Below, one piece after another: positions 11,761 to 23,618 of a stretch of DNA of 64,000 nucleotides (position 1 is its first letter; the number at the start of each line of letters is the position of its first letter). Made by a program: the position numbers and the translations under genes. This DNA comes from Ascaphus truei (Eukaryota; Chordata; Amphibia; Anura; Ascaphidae). Under the pieces are notes generated by a model, which saw nothing but the letters and a program-made list of their open reading frames with translations, searched no databases and was not told where the DNA came from. The stretch spans positions 53,899,087-53,963,086 of the forward strand of contig CM071570.1 in NCBI GenBank assembly GCA_036426205.1, written 5' to 3'.

Positions 11761-13030
11761 GAGAGGGAGTGACTCAGTGAGTAAAGACACTGACTGGCAT
11801 TGAGAGTTTGAAGCAGGGGAGCCTGGTTCAATTCCCGGTGTCAGCTCCTTATGACCTTGGGCAAGTCACTTTATTTCTCTGTGCTTCAGGCACCAAAAAC
11901 GTATTGTAAGTGTAACCCTGCTTCCCCCCCTTCCCCCAGACTCTACGGTGGTGTCTAGGGTACATGGGGGCTGGTTACATGCGGTGTGGTGCGTACCTGT
12001 TAGGAACAGGAGGGCCTGAGCTTCCCGGGCTTCTGGGGTGATAGCCTCCATGTCTCTCTCAGTGGTGCAGCGCCTCCATCTTCTATACTCCCAGGGTAAT
12101 GGGACAGACCGGTATAGAAGAACCCCTCAGGTCCCAGGGTTATACTCTCCAAATCACACACAGTCTTTACGGGTGCAGAACAGTCTCTTTATTTGACAGA
12201 GCAACGATATCCCAACGATAAGGCTTCCAGCAGCCGCAATACAATCGCCAGGACGAGGTACACACCGTTCACCTCCGCCCAAAGGCTTCCTCCTCTCTTT
12301 TCCTCCAAGTCACTCTTCCGACAGGATGGTCTGAGCTAGGGCTTCAATACCCCGTGGCCCACCTCCGAGGTTAGCCTCGAGGTGGGTCTTGAATTCTCCC
12401 CCCATCACCCCTGGCAGTGGGGTGAGGGCATTGGTCCACCAGTCTATAATTCTATCAGCTCTACTTAGACGCTGATCGTTTCAGTTCCTCTCGCTCTCAT
12501 CCGGCACGCTGCACCGGGGAGCCCGCAGCCTCCCGATACTCCTCGGACCGTTCCGCAGGATTCGGGGCTCACGGCATAATACTCAGCAACTCTAGACTCT
12601 CGATATACTGTTCACTTGAACTCTTCCTAAGCTACTCTCTCTTCCGAAGAACCATCAAAAGAGGAACACGGCACCAAAAGCACAGAAGAAGAACAAGACC
12701 AACACTCACCGGAGTTGGCTGCTAAATATAGAGCTAGCCCCTCCCCTCATGGTGTCAGCAGAGCCTCCCCTCTTGCTCACGCCTGCAGCAGAGTCCAGGA
12801 CTGCGTCTACCACTCAGGATAGGGCTATGAAGGGGGAAAACTCATGATAATTACTGGCGCCTGATCTTAACAGGGCTTATCACACTAGAAGGAAGATAGG
12901 TATAGCCTGAGCTGTTTACAGGGGGCTACATAAGCTTCACGGGGCAGGGATCTGTGTCTGCAAAATGTCTCTGTAAAGCGCTACGAAAAACTAGCAGTGC
13001 TATACAAGAACATACTACAATTATTATTAT
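11761..13030 (+). mobile_element. CORE-SINE copy 1, split by a solo LTR
   Basis: The two halves are 11761-11910 and 12931-13030. The head is tRNA-like, with box A around TGACTCAGTGAG (about 11769) and box B GGTTCAATTCC at 11825-11835. A CORE segment follows (CTTGGGCAAGTCACTTT..., about 11856-11894), as in MIR-type SINEs. The second half holds the L2-like tail (GGGGCAGGGATCTGTGTCTG... TGTAAAGCGCTACG). The split is caused by the LTR at 11911-12930. It is not a tRNA gene. Confidence 0.8.
11911..12930 (-). mobile_element. Solo LTR, 1,020 bp, with 4-bp target duplication
   Basis: It starts TGTAACC and ends GGCTACA, the TG...CA termini of an LTR, and is flanked by TAAG at 11907-11910 and 12931-12934. 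Orientation is minus: AATAAA lies on that strand at about 12190, and a TATA-like CTATATTTAG at about 12725. There is no second LTR and no internal region, so it is the product of LTR-LTR recombination. It interrupts the CORE-SINE, so it is younger than the SINE. A related LTR lies at 49245-49880. Confidence 0.85.
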
Positions 13031-13070
13031 ATATAAAAGGAATCCCTGCCCTGAAGAACTTACAATCTAA
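13030..13070 (-). repeat. Inverted L2-like tail fragment
   Basis: GGAATCCCTGCCCTGAAGAA CTTACAATCTAA is the complement of the usual ATTGTAAG...GGGCAGGGA tail of L2-mobilised repeats. It directly abuts the tail of the CORE-SINE. Confidence 0.5.
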
Positions 13071-13270
13071 TGCCTGGGACATAGTAAAGACTTTGGTGCT
13101 GCTGCTGCTCGCTCTTGCTTGCTGCCGCTCACTTGCTGTCCTGGCAGAGGAGACAGCAAGCGCGCTTGGGAGGCGGGAGGCGGGTATCACTGTGTGTGTG
13201 TCACTTGGTAGCTGTCAGTGTGTGTGTGTGTGTCACTTTGAAGTGGTCTGTGTGTTTGTGTGTCACTGGG

Positions 13271-13359
<89 letters not shown>

Positions 13360-13699
13360 ATAATATTTTAAAAATTTAAAAAAAAAGACATGTTGTGAGA
13401 ATAAATTATTTATTAACATTGTGCTACTTTGATATATATATTCACACACATACATCACACACATACAACACACACACATACAACACACACATACAACACA
13501 CACACATACAACACACACACACACACAGACACACATACACACACACACACACACAGTGACACACAGAAAGCAGGCAGCTCACACATACAACATACAGAAC
13601 ATCACACACATACAACACACACACATACAACACACACATACAACACACACACATACAACACACACACACACATACAACACACACACACAGACACACATA

Positions 13700-13737
<38 letters not shown>

Positions 13738-13780
13738 GACATACAGAAAGCAGGCAGCTCACACATACAGCCTGCTCCTA
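13071..13780. repeat. Dispersed repeat with long TG and CA microsatellites
   Basis: The first 230 bp matches the repeat at 8573. A (TG)n tract of about 80 bp lies at 13275-13356. A short AT-rich bridge follows that resembles 50970-51050, then compound CA repeats at 13441-13553 and 13600-13735. A ~180-bp unit ending CAGAAAGCAGGCAGCTCACA is present twice (ends near 13584 and 13764). The Cys/Val and Thr/His frames here are microsatellite artefacts. Confidence 0.8.
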
Positions 13781-14828
<1,048 letters not shown>

Positions 14829-14859
14829 TGAAGCTCCTTCAGTACCAGGTGAACAATGT

Positions 14860-15750
14860 CTACAGATTTCTCATCCATCGCAGGCTTATCCTCAACAAGC
14901 ACACACCCCTTATCAGTAGAGAGGTCATTTGCACTTTGTCCAGGATACTTAGATTCCTGTACATCAATTTGGTTGTAGTTCTCACACCTGACCGTTACTC
15001 GTGGCCTCTCTTTTTCTCCACTGGATCTGCAGACATGTCTGACCCTTCCATGGTAAGTGGAGAACCTCGTTTCTATTTCCGCCTTTTTGCTTCGGACGAC
15101 TCCATCCCATCAGGGATACTGGAGTCTCCTTCTTTATTGAAACTTCAGCAGTTTCACAGCATCCACCATGCTTTTCTTGCAGTTGCATTAGTTGGCAGGA
15201 ATATTCACGTTCAGCTTATCTGGCTCTTGCTGCCTCCAATCATATTCGTGGTCATAGAGATCTGTCTTTGTGGTGCGTACTTAAGGGCACCTCAACCATC
15301 GTAGCGGTGTTTTGTGGGTGCGTCTCATTTCGGGGCCCACATAAGATATCTTCCTCTTCATCCATATCCTCATAGGACCGGAAGGGACACTCTTCCGTGT
15401 AGCCGGGTTCATTACAGGAACACCACATTTTGCCCTCCATTTTGGCGCGCTGAGGTGTATTCTTCCCACTGACCTCGGGAAGCGCTATTGCAGTGATTTT
15501 CTCTGTAGATGCTAGAACCCCAGCTAGTAGTTCTACAGGTGGCCACACTTCGCTTGCAGAGTTTGTAGCTCTCACAGGCGCCTCTGTATACTTTTCCCTT
15601 TTCTGAACAGCCATTTAAAAAAGCCAGGTGGGGTTTTTTTTGCACAAGGGGTGAGGTAGACTTTGATCAGATGGGTCACCGTCTGTTGCAGTCCCCCCAG
15701 TCAGAGTGTGGCGTTGTGTCTTTCCCCATTGCAGTGTAGCTTTCGTGCCT
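14860..15750 (-). pseudogene. Gag-like fragment of an LTR element (relative of 37.7-39.1 kb)
   Basis: The minus strand encodes pieces homologous to the internal region of the element ending at 39593: RATNSASEVWPP, KNTPQRAKMEGKMW and a C/H-rich motif CSCNEPGYTEECPFRSYED at 15366-15422. The order of conserved blocks is the same in both copies. The frame is broken several times (15614-15252 and 15188-14982 are the longest open pieces). No LTR could be bounded here. The function of the motif is unknown; a nucleic-acid-binding Gag module is a guess. Confidence 0.6.
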
Positions 15751-18700
15751 GGATGTGTAGCTATGCTCAAGACAATGTCTCTTTCTGGCAACACAGTTCC
15801 TATGTGCTCAAGAGATATCCTGCAGTTTGAGCAGGAGATTTTTCTACCTGTCTGATGAGTCAGGTCGAGACTGGTTAATTGTCTAACCGCAATTAACCAG
15901 CTCCCTGCTGGATTTCTCAGACCTAGACATTCTTCCAATTGAAGCCCTTTTAGACAGGGGTTATGGCCCTGTTACAGGGACATTCAAATGTTGTTTAATT
16001 ACGGGAAGAATGGTATTGTGAATGGACAAACAGCAGAACTGGATAAAAAAAAATGTATGTGGGGATAAAAGGACAAGGAGCAGTCAAAGGTGACTCCTAG
16101 ACATTGGGTTTTAAGTTTTGAGAACATGATGGAGTATTTATTGCTATTTGATCATTTGGGCCAGGAATGCTATAGGTGTGATGAAAGATGAAAAGATATT
16201 GAATTTGGGATAGCGGTTGGACATCCAGAAGAAGATAGCACAGTTAGTGACATGGGACTAGAGAGAGGGGAATTGAACACGCATAGTAGGTTGTGGGGAA
16301 AAGAATTGGGATGCAAATCTGAATCACTACCATTTAGTCTATAATTACTGATCTGGAAAAGTAATGCATACAAGTTGCACAAATCCACGAAACTCATATA
16401 GCAATTGATAATGCATTGCAATTCAATATGTTGCACTGAAGTTGTTAATCACTGTAATAATGCTGCACATGGTTTTTGTATGAAGAAATTGTTTCAATGT
16501 TGAAGTGATCTTCTAATCCATGATTAAGCTCCAACCTTAGATTGCTATTCATTCAAATATCTTATATTCAATACAAAGGCATACATAGATATATGCATTT
16601 GGTACTTTGTTAGATATTGTGCTTCTTATTATGGTGTTGCTTTGGTTATCTAGTGACAAATGTAGCCAACGCACTGAGAAAAGAGGTTGTGCCAACTTTC
16701 AAATAACTGCAGTATGCACCTTTTTAAAAGAGTTACAGTACTGCTAAACAACCACAAGAGGTCAGTACATGTTCAATAAACTTTTACATTGTATATTGCT
16801 ATGCAACGAAATTGGTGGTACATTTAATAATAACTTTATTTTATATAGTGCTTTTCTCCCAATCGGACTAAAAGCACTTCCCAATTGCAATATAGCACAC
16901 TGCACATAGGATTTGACAGGCACATGTCAGGGACATTCCAGAATGGCAGAAGGACGTGTTAAAATCAATTTAGATCACCCAGTCTTCATTAACAGAGCCA
17001 CACCACCCCATACATTGATCTATAAAGTGCATATGGTACTTACACAAAACTATTCTCTACAGAAGATACGGATTCGGCACTTAATACACCACCATATCAG
17101 TGTCATTGCAGAACTATCACCTGCCATTTATTCCAACATGTGCAAACGTTGTTTAATCACTATTATTATTAGCGTTTATTGGTAAAGCGCCAACATATTC
17201 CGTCACGGACGCACACACAGAAATATTTTATTATACATGAACAACTTACAAACAGCATAGCCACCATATGCCGGGATACATCAAGCTCGGTAAAATTGAG
17301 TTTATATCGCATCTGGCTAAACCCATGACTAGTTGGCCACTTGGGCTACTAGTGGGTTAATATTTACTGTAATGTATTTAAAGTTATATATGATCACATA
17401 TTTCAATGTATTGCCCATTATACAGTATATCTAGTCAAGAGAGGGCTAACACCAGCCTGGAGTAGGTGACAAAAAATACCGTGGTATTTCTGCCGATAGA
17501 TATCGGAACGTGATGCATGGCAGGACAATGCCACAATAATACATTATTTGTAGCGCTGCAACGTTGAAAAACATTGCCACTGTAAACACAAACACTTTTT
17601 TTGGCAGTAATACCGAACTTTTTGCTTACTATAGCTTGATGTAGTCGGACCATAATGTTCCTACACTGTGTGTAAGTTGTTGATGTATAAATAAATATTC
17701 GTAGAAATGAAGTGTTGGACCACCTCTTTGTCCTCTGGGACTATACTCCATAGTGGCAGGCTTGTGGCATGTTTCGCACATAGGTCAGAACATACTATAT
17801 TGTTGACACGAAAAAAGAGATGAGTAGATCAGTAGAGGTTTATTAGAATTGTTCCCAATAGAACCTTACCAATTAGGTAACAAGTGCTCAGTTTAATTTA
17901 CCAGTCAACCAACAAAAAGAGATATCTTCTTTGTTCAGGAGATATAAGCTTTTGAAATATTAAGAGTCCAGGAGGTTAAAATGAAGCTGTTCCCAGAGCC
18001 CATTGCAGTCTAAAGGTTACCATGGTAACCCCGGAAGCTAGAGAATAAGAAAATTGTGTTTTTTAACACTTGAATGTTTTTTTTGTTTTTTTTTTATGAA
18101 AAAGAGCAGGACATGATTAGGGGGCAATATACTAGCATTATATGAGTTCAACTCACATAGGCTTCTGAGGGGGGTTGCTGCTTTAAAGATATGCATAGAA
18201 CGAGTTGCTTTCTTGTATTTGTGCTAACAAGAAAGCCCATACAGATGTAAAAAGACTATTCCCATAACCGTTGGTAAATAAGTGAAATGCCTCGATACTT
18301 CATCGCAAGTCGCGGCCCCATTATCACGGCTGCGCAGTGATGTTTTGTGGCTTCTGTAGTTGTTTGAATTAATAATAAGTGATGCTAGTGGTAGTGTATT
18401 TTGAAGCTATGGCTACAGTCATGCACGTTCTTTATAGTACTGTGTAAGAAAAGTGGCAGTTGTTTTTAAGACACCAATAACCACCTTCCCTTTTTCAGAT
18501 ACTGAAATGACAATTTTAAACACCTAACCGTGTCATTTTGTAAGCTTCCTTCAGCAAACAAAGTCTTCCAACAGGAGGAATCTCGAACTTTGCCCCGGTA
18601 CCAGGAACAGCAAGTCTTGCCACATCTGTATTTATCCTATTCTTGCTTGTACAAACTGTGACATCACCTCTAGTCCTACCACTGATACAGAACCTATCAC

Positions 18701-19210
18701 CATAGTCACAATGACTACCTCGCTTATTTTACCCAAGTACACAATACTTCCTCGTTCCAGTAATATGTTTTGTATTGTGGTCACTATTAACATCTAGCTG
18801 AAATGTTGCATTGTTAATATAATTTGCCATAGTATACAGTATTATCTCTGTTTTAGGTATTTCAAGTTATCTTTTCGTTTTCAACGTACAATGTTGCAGT
18901 TGGCGATTAAGTGGCAACAATGCTAACATTGAGGGACAAAAAGATCTCTAAAGAGGGGATGTTTTTAGTCTACATAAAGAAAACACAGATATCATTATCT
19001 GCAACTCTCTTGGCTGTACTAAACTGGAAGCATTCAGCCATGTAACACATTTAAACTATATTTAATGTAGATGCATAATTTAAGATATAATAGCTTTGCA
19101 AATAAAACTCAAAATACGAATTGGAAAAGCACAGAGGCACACAATACACAATGTGCTGTATTTTTCAGTTAGGTTGTAAACTCTAGGGACTCCTAACCTC
19201 AATGTTTACT
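15751..19210. other. Long stretch without recognisable genes
   Basis: I see only minor features: an L2/SINE-tail-like piece at 16824-16900 (TTTATATAGTGC...), another at about 17160-17210 (TTATTGGTAAAGCGCCAACA), and scattered A/T runs. Open frames here are short and show no conserved motif. If the CMIP gene is intact, this is intron 1. Confidence 0.5.
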
Positions 19211-19218
19211 TTGACATA

Positions 19219-19620
19219 CACTGGCGACACACTTTATTCGAGCTCGGCTAGTCCCACGAATTCGGGTATACCCGGGTGTATTGAGGTTTGTGACTGTTTT
19301 CTGCCCGAGTGCATTGGGTTATTTTCCAGGCAGGGATTGAAGCATTTAATTCCCGCTGGCTGCAATACTGCACAGTATATATATATATATATACTGCATT
19401 ACAATTCATGAATTTATGCCATCTGGTAGACACGCGAAGCATTGCAGCCTATTAAATCCTAATCATTATCATTTAACAGATCAGCCGCCCGTCAGCCAGG
19501 CATGAACCCAGGCTGGGAAGGCAAACGCAACGGGGCTTGTCAGAGGTGAGGAGCGGCGCATTCCAGGTATCTGCCAGGTACATACTGGGTATTTGCTCGA
19601 ATAAAGTGTATCGGTGCAGT
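19219..19620. mobile_element. MITE with CACTTTATTCGAGC terminal repeats
   Basis: ACACTTTATTCGAGC at about 19229-19243 recurs inverted as GCTCGAATAAAGTGT at about 19596-19610, close to both ends. The interior has a short (TA)n at 19376-19392 and no transposase frame. The target duplication is unclear, so the superfamily is open. Confidence 0.65.
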
Positions 19621-19859
19621 ATTATGCACTTTTACCCATTTGTATTTTCCTTCCCTGCATTGTGTCTGTTAACTGCTTTCGTACGTGATTGGCGCCATAT
19701 AAACAAAAACACAATATAATATAGGCTACTTTTGTTAGGGACAAGTAAAGAAAGACGAAAGAACTAAAGGGGTTTTTAATAAAATATATGAATAGGGTGA
19801 AAATTGAAAGTAACGACAATTAGCTGAGAAATAAACAAATTGATTAATCTAGTTAATAC

Positions 19860-20848
19860 TGTTACGGGAGACCATGATTTTCACACCAGGGATCCATTTA
19901 CCAGACAGAAACACACAATGTATCAAATGAATTTATTGGAAAAATAAATATCCACAATTATTTACAGTAAATCAACACACGCACACTTACACCTGGGAAA
20001 CTGGGCGTACCCTATAAATCTGGATGCAGGGACCTACCTAAAGCAATGTTCCTTGTTCTTTCTTCCTGTAGGGTCCTCTGCAGCTTCTCCCAGTTACTCC
20101 CAGCTCCTTTCCAATTGCCTCAGCTAAAGAACTCTGAATTCACAGCTAAGGCCTCATTCAGGGTGCAGGCTTCGGAGGGAGGGCGTGCTGCCGTGCGAGC
20201 TGCCGTGGGACACAAAGTATTCAAATTGAATACTGGTTGTCAGTTGCAGCTGCCCTGTCTCCGAAGCCCGGAGTTGACGCTGGCTACAGTTTCAATAAAC
20301 AAAAAATTCGTTTTTTGAAGCTGCCGCAGCGTCACTGGGACCTCGGCAGCCAATGAAATCATTCTTGAGAATGATTTCAAGACTGCAGCCTCGATCCCTA
20401 ACCTCACGTCTGTAGCCCCGCCCCCTCCTCAACTCCTGAAAACGTCTGCTGGGGATGAACACACATCACCCAGCAGACTGCCGCCCTCCCTCCCGAACGC
20501 CCTCCCTCCAACTCCTGCCTCTGGCACCCTGAACGAGGCCTAAAGCTGAGCTGATCTTATCTAGGGGTCTTCCTCCCCCAGGTGTTTGCAATATTACCCA
20601 GCCCCTGATTGGTGGGTGGAAATGCAACAACAAATACAGTTACATGCAAAGAGTTACTTGGAAAGATCACAGGCCACTTTGCAACATTGCAGCTGAACAT
20701 AACATTAACCCCTGGTTCCTGAAATGCTGGAACCAGGCTTACAATACAGATATATATACATACATAATACCAATGTATTGCTGATAGGTAGGGGTAATGG
20801 CAGGCTTGACCGTTATTAAAAGCAGTCACATTCACCCCTACCATCACA
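19860..20848 (-). mobile_element. Solo LTR carrying a MITE
   Basis: The boundaries TGTTACGGG...CCATCACA fit LTR termini. The high-coordinate end (GGTAGGGGTAATGGCAGGCT and TTATTAAAAGCAGTCA, 20766-20829) matches the end of the LTR at 39092-39593. That similarity sets the minus orientation. The MITE at 20150-20540 lies inside and postdates it. No internal region was found. Confidence 0.65.
20150..20540. mobile_element. Harbinger-type MITE, 391 bp, TAA target duplication
   Basis: Terminal repeats GGCCTCATTCAGGGTGC and GCACCCTGAACGAGGCC pair with one mismatch in 17. They are flanked by TAA at 20147-20149 and 20541-20543. It is non-autonomous and GC-rich. It is inserted in the LTR. Confidence 0.85.
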
Positions 20849-20849
20849 A

Positions 20850-21190
20850 ATACAATGAGAAAGTACAATGATTTTAGGTAACATTTTAGGTTCAGATATT
20901 ACTCACATGGTTTTTATAATATAATTGTAATTATTATACTATACACGTTTTAATGATGTAGAGTAATACTCAATAAGGTCACATTCCAATATGGGGTCAC
21001 AGCAGCATTAAATAATTAATTATATCTGTAATAACAATGGAAATATATGAAAGACAACACTACCTTATCTTATCACCTTTGTATTACAGTATGTCAAACA
21101 CGGAAGAAGTAAACATATCACAGCTTAACAAAGTATATTATTTTACAACATATTTGTTATTATTAACCTGAACATAAAATTAAAAAAAAC
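20850..21190. other. Unannotated AT-rich stretch
   Basis: No gene or repeat end was recognised. Confidence 0.4.
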
Positions 21191-21381
21191 TATGCAGTAA
21201 TGATGCGCCGGGTACCTGGAAAGTACCCAGAACCCACCCCGAATCGGCCCAGGGCGCTGGGACCCGGTGCAGGTAATTTCCGTTCTGTACTGCTCCCTCG
21301 GTCCTCTGCTTGGAGAATGGCAGGAGCAGAGCAGCAGAAGACTTACCTGCAGCCGGCGGAGGAGGGTGAGTAGGACTTAAG

Positions 21382-21755
21382 CGACATCCTGGTGGCGGTG
21401 GGAGCAGCGGAAGACATCCTTCAGGCGGTGGCAGCACAGGACGTTATTTTTCAGCCGGTGGGAGCAGCAGAAGACATCCTTCACAGCCCGTGCCGGTGGG
21501 AGCAAAGGAACATGTGACCGGAGCAGGAGTGTTACTATTGTACAGCCGGGGAGGAGATGTACAGGAAGTCGGAAGGCGCGCTCCTCCCTGGCTGTTCAAT
21601 AGCAATGCTCCTGCTCTGGTCACATGTTCCTCTGCTCCCACCGGCACCGGCTGTGAAGGATGTCTTCCGTTGCTCTCACCAGCTGAAGAATGACGTTCTC
21701 TGCTGCCACCGCCTGAAGGATGTCTTCCGCTGCTCCCACCGACACCAGGATGTCG
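21382..21755. repeat. Large inverted repeat, ~170-bp arms
   Basis: Arms 21382-21551 and 21586-21755 are near-complementary (CCGGTGGGAGCA..., GGAACATGTGACC...). The centre is only ~34 bp. Because of the symmetry the same peptide (MPVGAKEHVTGAG or a close variant) can be read on both strands. These are not genes. Confidence 0.85.
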
Positions 21756-21829
21756 CCATGGTCCTCCTCACCCTCCGCCACGGTCCTCCCCACTGTGACG
21801 GTGCTGATCTCGAATTAGAAAGCGGACCA

Positions 21830-22245
21830 ATAGGGCTGAGGTAGGAATGCAGAATAGCTGACCAGAGCCCAGGGACAGAGTCCTGTAATAGTATACGTAG
21901 TCGGTAAGCAGGCAGGGGTCAGGGCTGGCGGCAGTGGTGCAGAGTCCCGGTGATAGGCAAAAGGTCAGGGCAGGTGGAAGGCAGCGAGGTCGGGGTCACG
22001 GTCCGGGGTCAGCAACAGGAATTCCAAATAGGGAAAAGGGTAAAGCGTGACAGCAAAGATCAAATGAAGCTGCAGCAAACAGAACTTTGCTCGGCGACTC
22101 CCACCAGGAACTGCAGCCTTATAAAGCAGACTGCCAGTACCCAAAATGGCCAGTTTGAGCAGAAAGGGTAGGCAGTCAGGAAAACCTGAACTGGCAGCAA
22201 AACTCGGCATGGATCGAGCAGAATCCTTACACACCCTTTGCTGCC
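21830..22245 (-). mobile_element. LTR fragment of gypsy type
   Basis: This is GA-rich antisense LTR sequence (GGTCGGGGTCACGGTCCGGG...) with a minus-strand TATA box GCTTTATAAGG at about 22110-22125. The style is the same as the fragment at 61690-62115. Ends are not resolved. Confidence 0.5.
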
Positions 22246-22587
22246 GGCTGCAGGTAAGCCAAAACTACCCTACCTGGCCAGGTATTTTTTTTCCCCGGGT
22301 ACCCGGTGATTTTTTGGACCTAGTACATCACTACTAAGCAGATATTTCCCCTTCAGTTTCATAATCTTTCTTTTGAATTCAGTGTGACAATTCCTCTCAA
22401 TTTTGTTTTTGACATATTGAATCATAATCTAAATCTTTGGCAGACACTATTCATTAAGTCATTACAGGATTCCATGTAGGGGAGATAATCTCTCCCTTTT
22501 ACACCATAGTTTGTTAATGGTATGATGTTATGTGTAATTTAGAAATGTCTTAGTTGTAGATCTTTTAAAGTTACCTCATTTCAAATT

Positions 22588-22665
22588 TCTTAATACGTAC
22601 CAATTTCCTCCTCCGCATCAGAGGCATACTGTGCCAAATACATGATAAAGTGTACTTAAGTAAAT
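22588..22665. repeat. Dispersed repeat unit shared with 27721-27846
   Basis: From TCTTAATACGTACCAATTTC through AAGTGTACTTAAGTAAAT the sequence is almost identical to 27721-27798. At 27.8 kb part of it is duplicated in tandem. Here it runs directly into the 15-bp minisatellite. Confidence 0.75.
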
Positions 22666-22958
22666 AACGAAACGCAGCGTAGCGAAACGCAGCGTAACGA
22701 AACGCAGCGTAGCGAAACGCAGCGTAGCGAAACGCAGCGTAACGAAACGCAGCGTAACGAAAACGAAACGCAGCGTAACGAAACGCAGCGTAACGAAACG
22801 CAGCGTAACGAAACGCAGCATAGAACGAAACGCAGCGTAGCGAAACGCAGCGTAGCGAAACGCAGCGTAGCGAAACGCAGCGTAGCGAAACGCAGCGTAG
22901 CGAAACGCAGCGTAGCGAAACGCAGCATAACGAAACGCAGCATAGCGAAACGCAGCAT
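22666..22958. repeat. 15-bp minisatellite (GCGAAACGCAGCGTA)n
   Basis: There are about 19-20 units of GCGAAACGCAGCGTA with A/G variation at one position, one 6-bp insertion (about 22760) and one irregular junction (about 22822). Because 15 is a multiple of 3, all minus-strand frames stay open and give pentapeptide repeats such as LRFVT and CVSLR. These are not coding. It is a tandem array without spacers, so not a CRISPR. Confidence 0.95.
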
Positions 22959-22959
22959 T

Positions 22960-23610
22960 CCGGTTTTAGCACACACAAAGGATTCTGAAGATAATCACTT
23001 ACACCCAGAAACAGTAAATAAAAGGCGGTGACATCAAATAAGTTATAATATCTTCAAATATGGTTGCATAATCATATTTCTTTTCCTGGTGTTAACCCTC
23101 AGTCTGATTTTTGTGTTACCCGGTCTCCTCCCCTTCTTGGTGTAACCCTGTCTCTCTTACTTTACAGTCAGTATTTATCCAAAGAAAATCACCTAGTCAG
23201 CCATCTTAACTCTAATTCTCTGACCAGATACAGTACCATGTGTCTTCCAGTACACCCTAGTCCAATTAACATGATGTCATATCTCCTTATGTACATATAA
23301 GGGACTACCCCAGTTATTATCAGTTTAGATTATCTCAGCAAATCATCAGTTGTCAATAGCAACTGTCTGTCTCTCGCTGGCCCTCATTTAGACATCCCAA
23401 CACAGCTGTATTTTAACTATAAGTCTAAACACATCTCTTTTACTTAAAAGACTTCACTTGTAATAAGATCTACCAAAGATTCTTTGCCTGTCAGAGGAAA
23501 TTAGTCACATCCCCCACCTGTTCTTCTTAAAATATCTCCCAACAATTGCTTTATAATCCATCACTCACACATGATTCATAGTTTAAGGGGAAATACAATT
23601 TCTTCAATAT
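22960..23610. other. Unannotated stretch
   Basis: No gene or identified repeat was seen between the minisatellite and the Tc1 element. Confidence 0.4.
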
Positions 23611-23618
23611 ATAATATT

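Larger units (their letters stand above)
21195..22334. mobile_element. Possible hAT-like composite element
   Basis: CAGTAATGATG at 21195 and CATCACTACT at about 22325-22334 are near-complementary, with CCGGGTACC / CCGGGTACCC further in on each side. Inside are a large inverted repeat (21382-21755) and an LTR fragment (21830-22245). No convincing 8-bp target duplication was seen, so the unity of the element is tentative. Confidence 0.4.

Noticed and set aside
11761..11900. tRNA gene (A and B boxes)
   Set aside because: The boxes belong to a tRNA-derived SINE head followed by a CORE domain; no cloverleaf with a proper anticodon arm was evident, and a second copy lies at 57 kb.
21490..21693. 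Matching 67-residue proteins on opposite strands
   Set aside because: They are the two arms of an inverted repeat read in opposite directions.
22666..22958. CRISPR-like regular repeat
   Set aside because: Units are contiguous 15-mers without unique spacers, in a vertebrate genome.
22571..22978. 106-135 residue frames of repeated CVSLR/LRFVT pentapeptides
   Set aside because: The 15-bp minisatellite keeps three frames open at once, and no start context or flanking coding sequence supports a protein.
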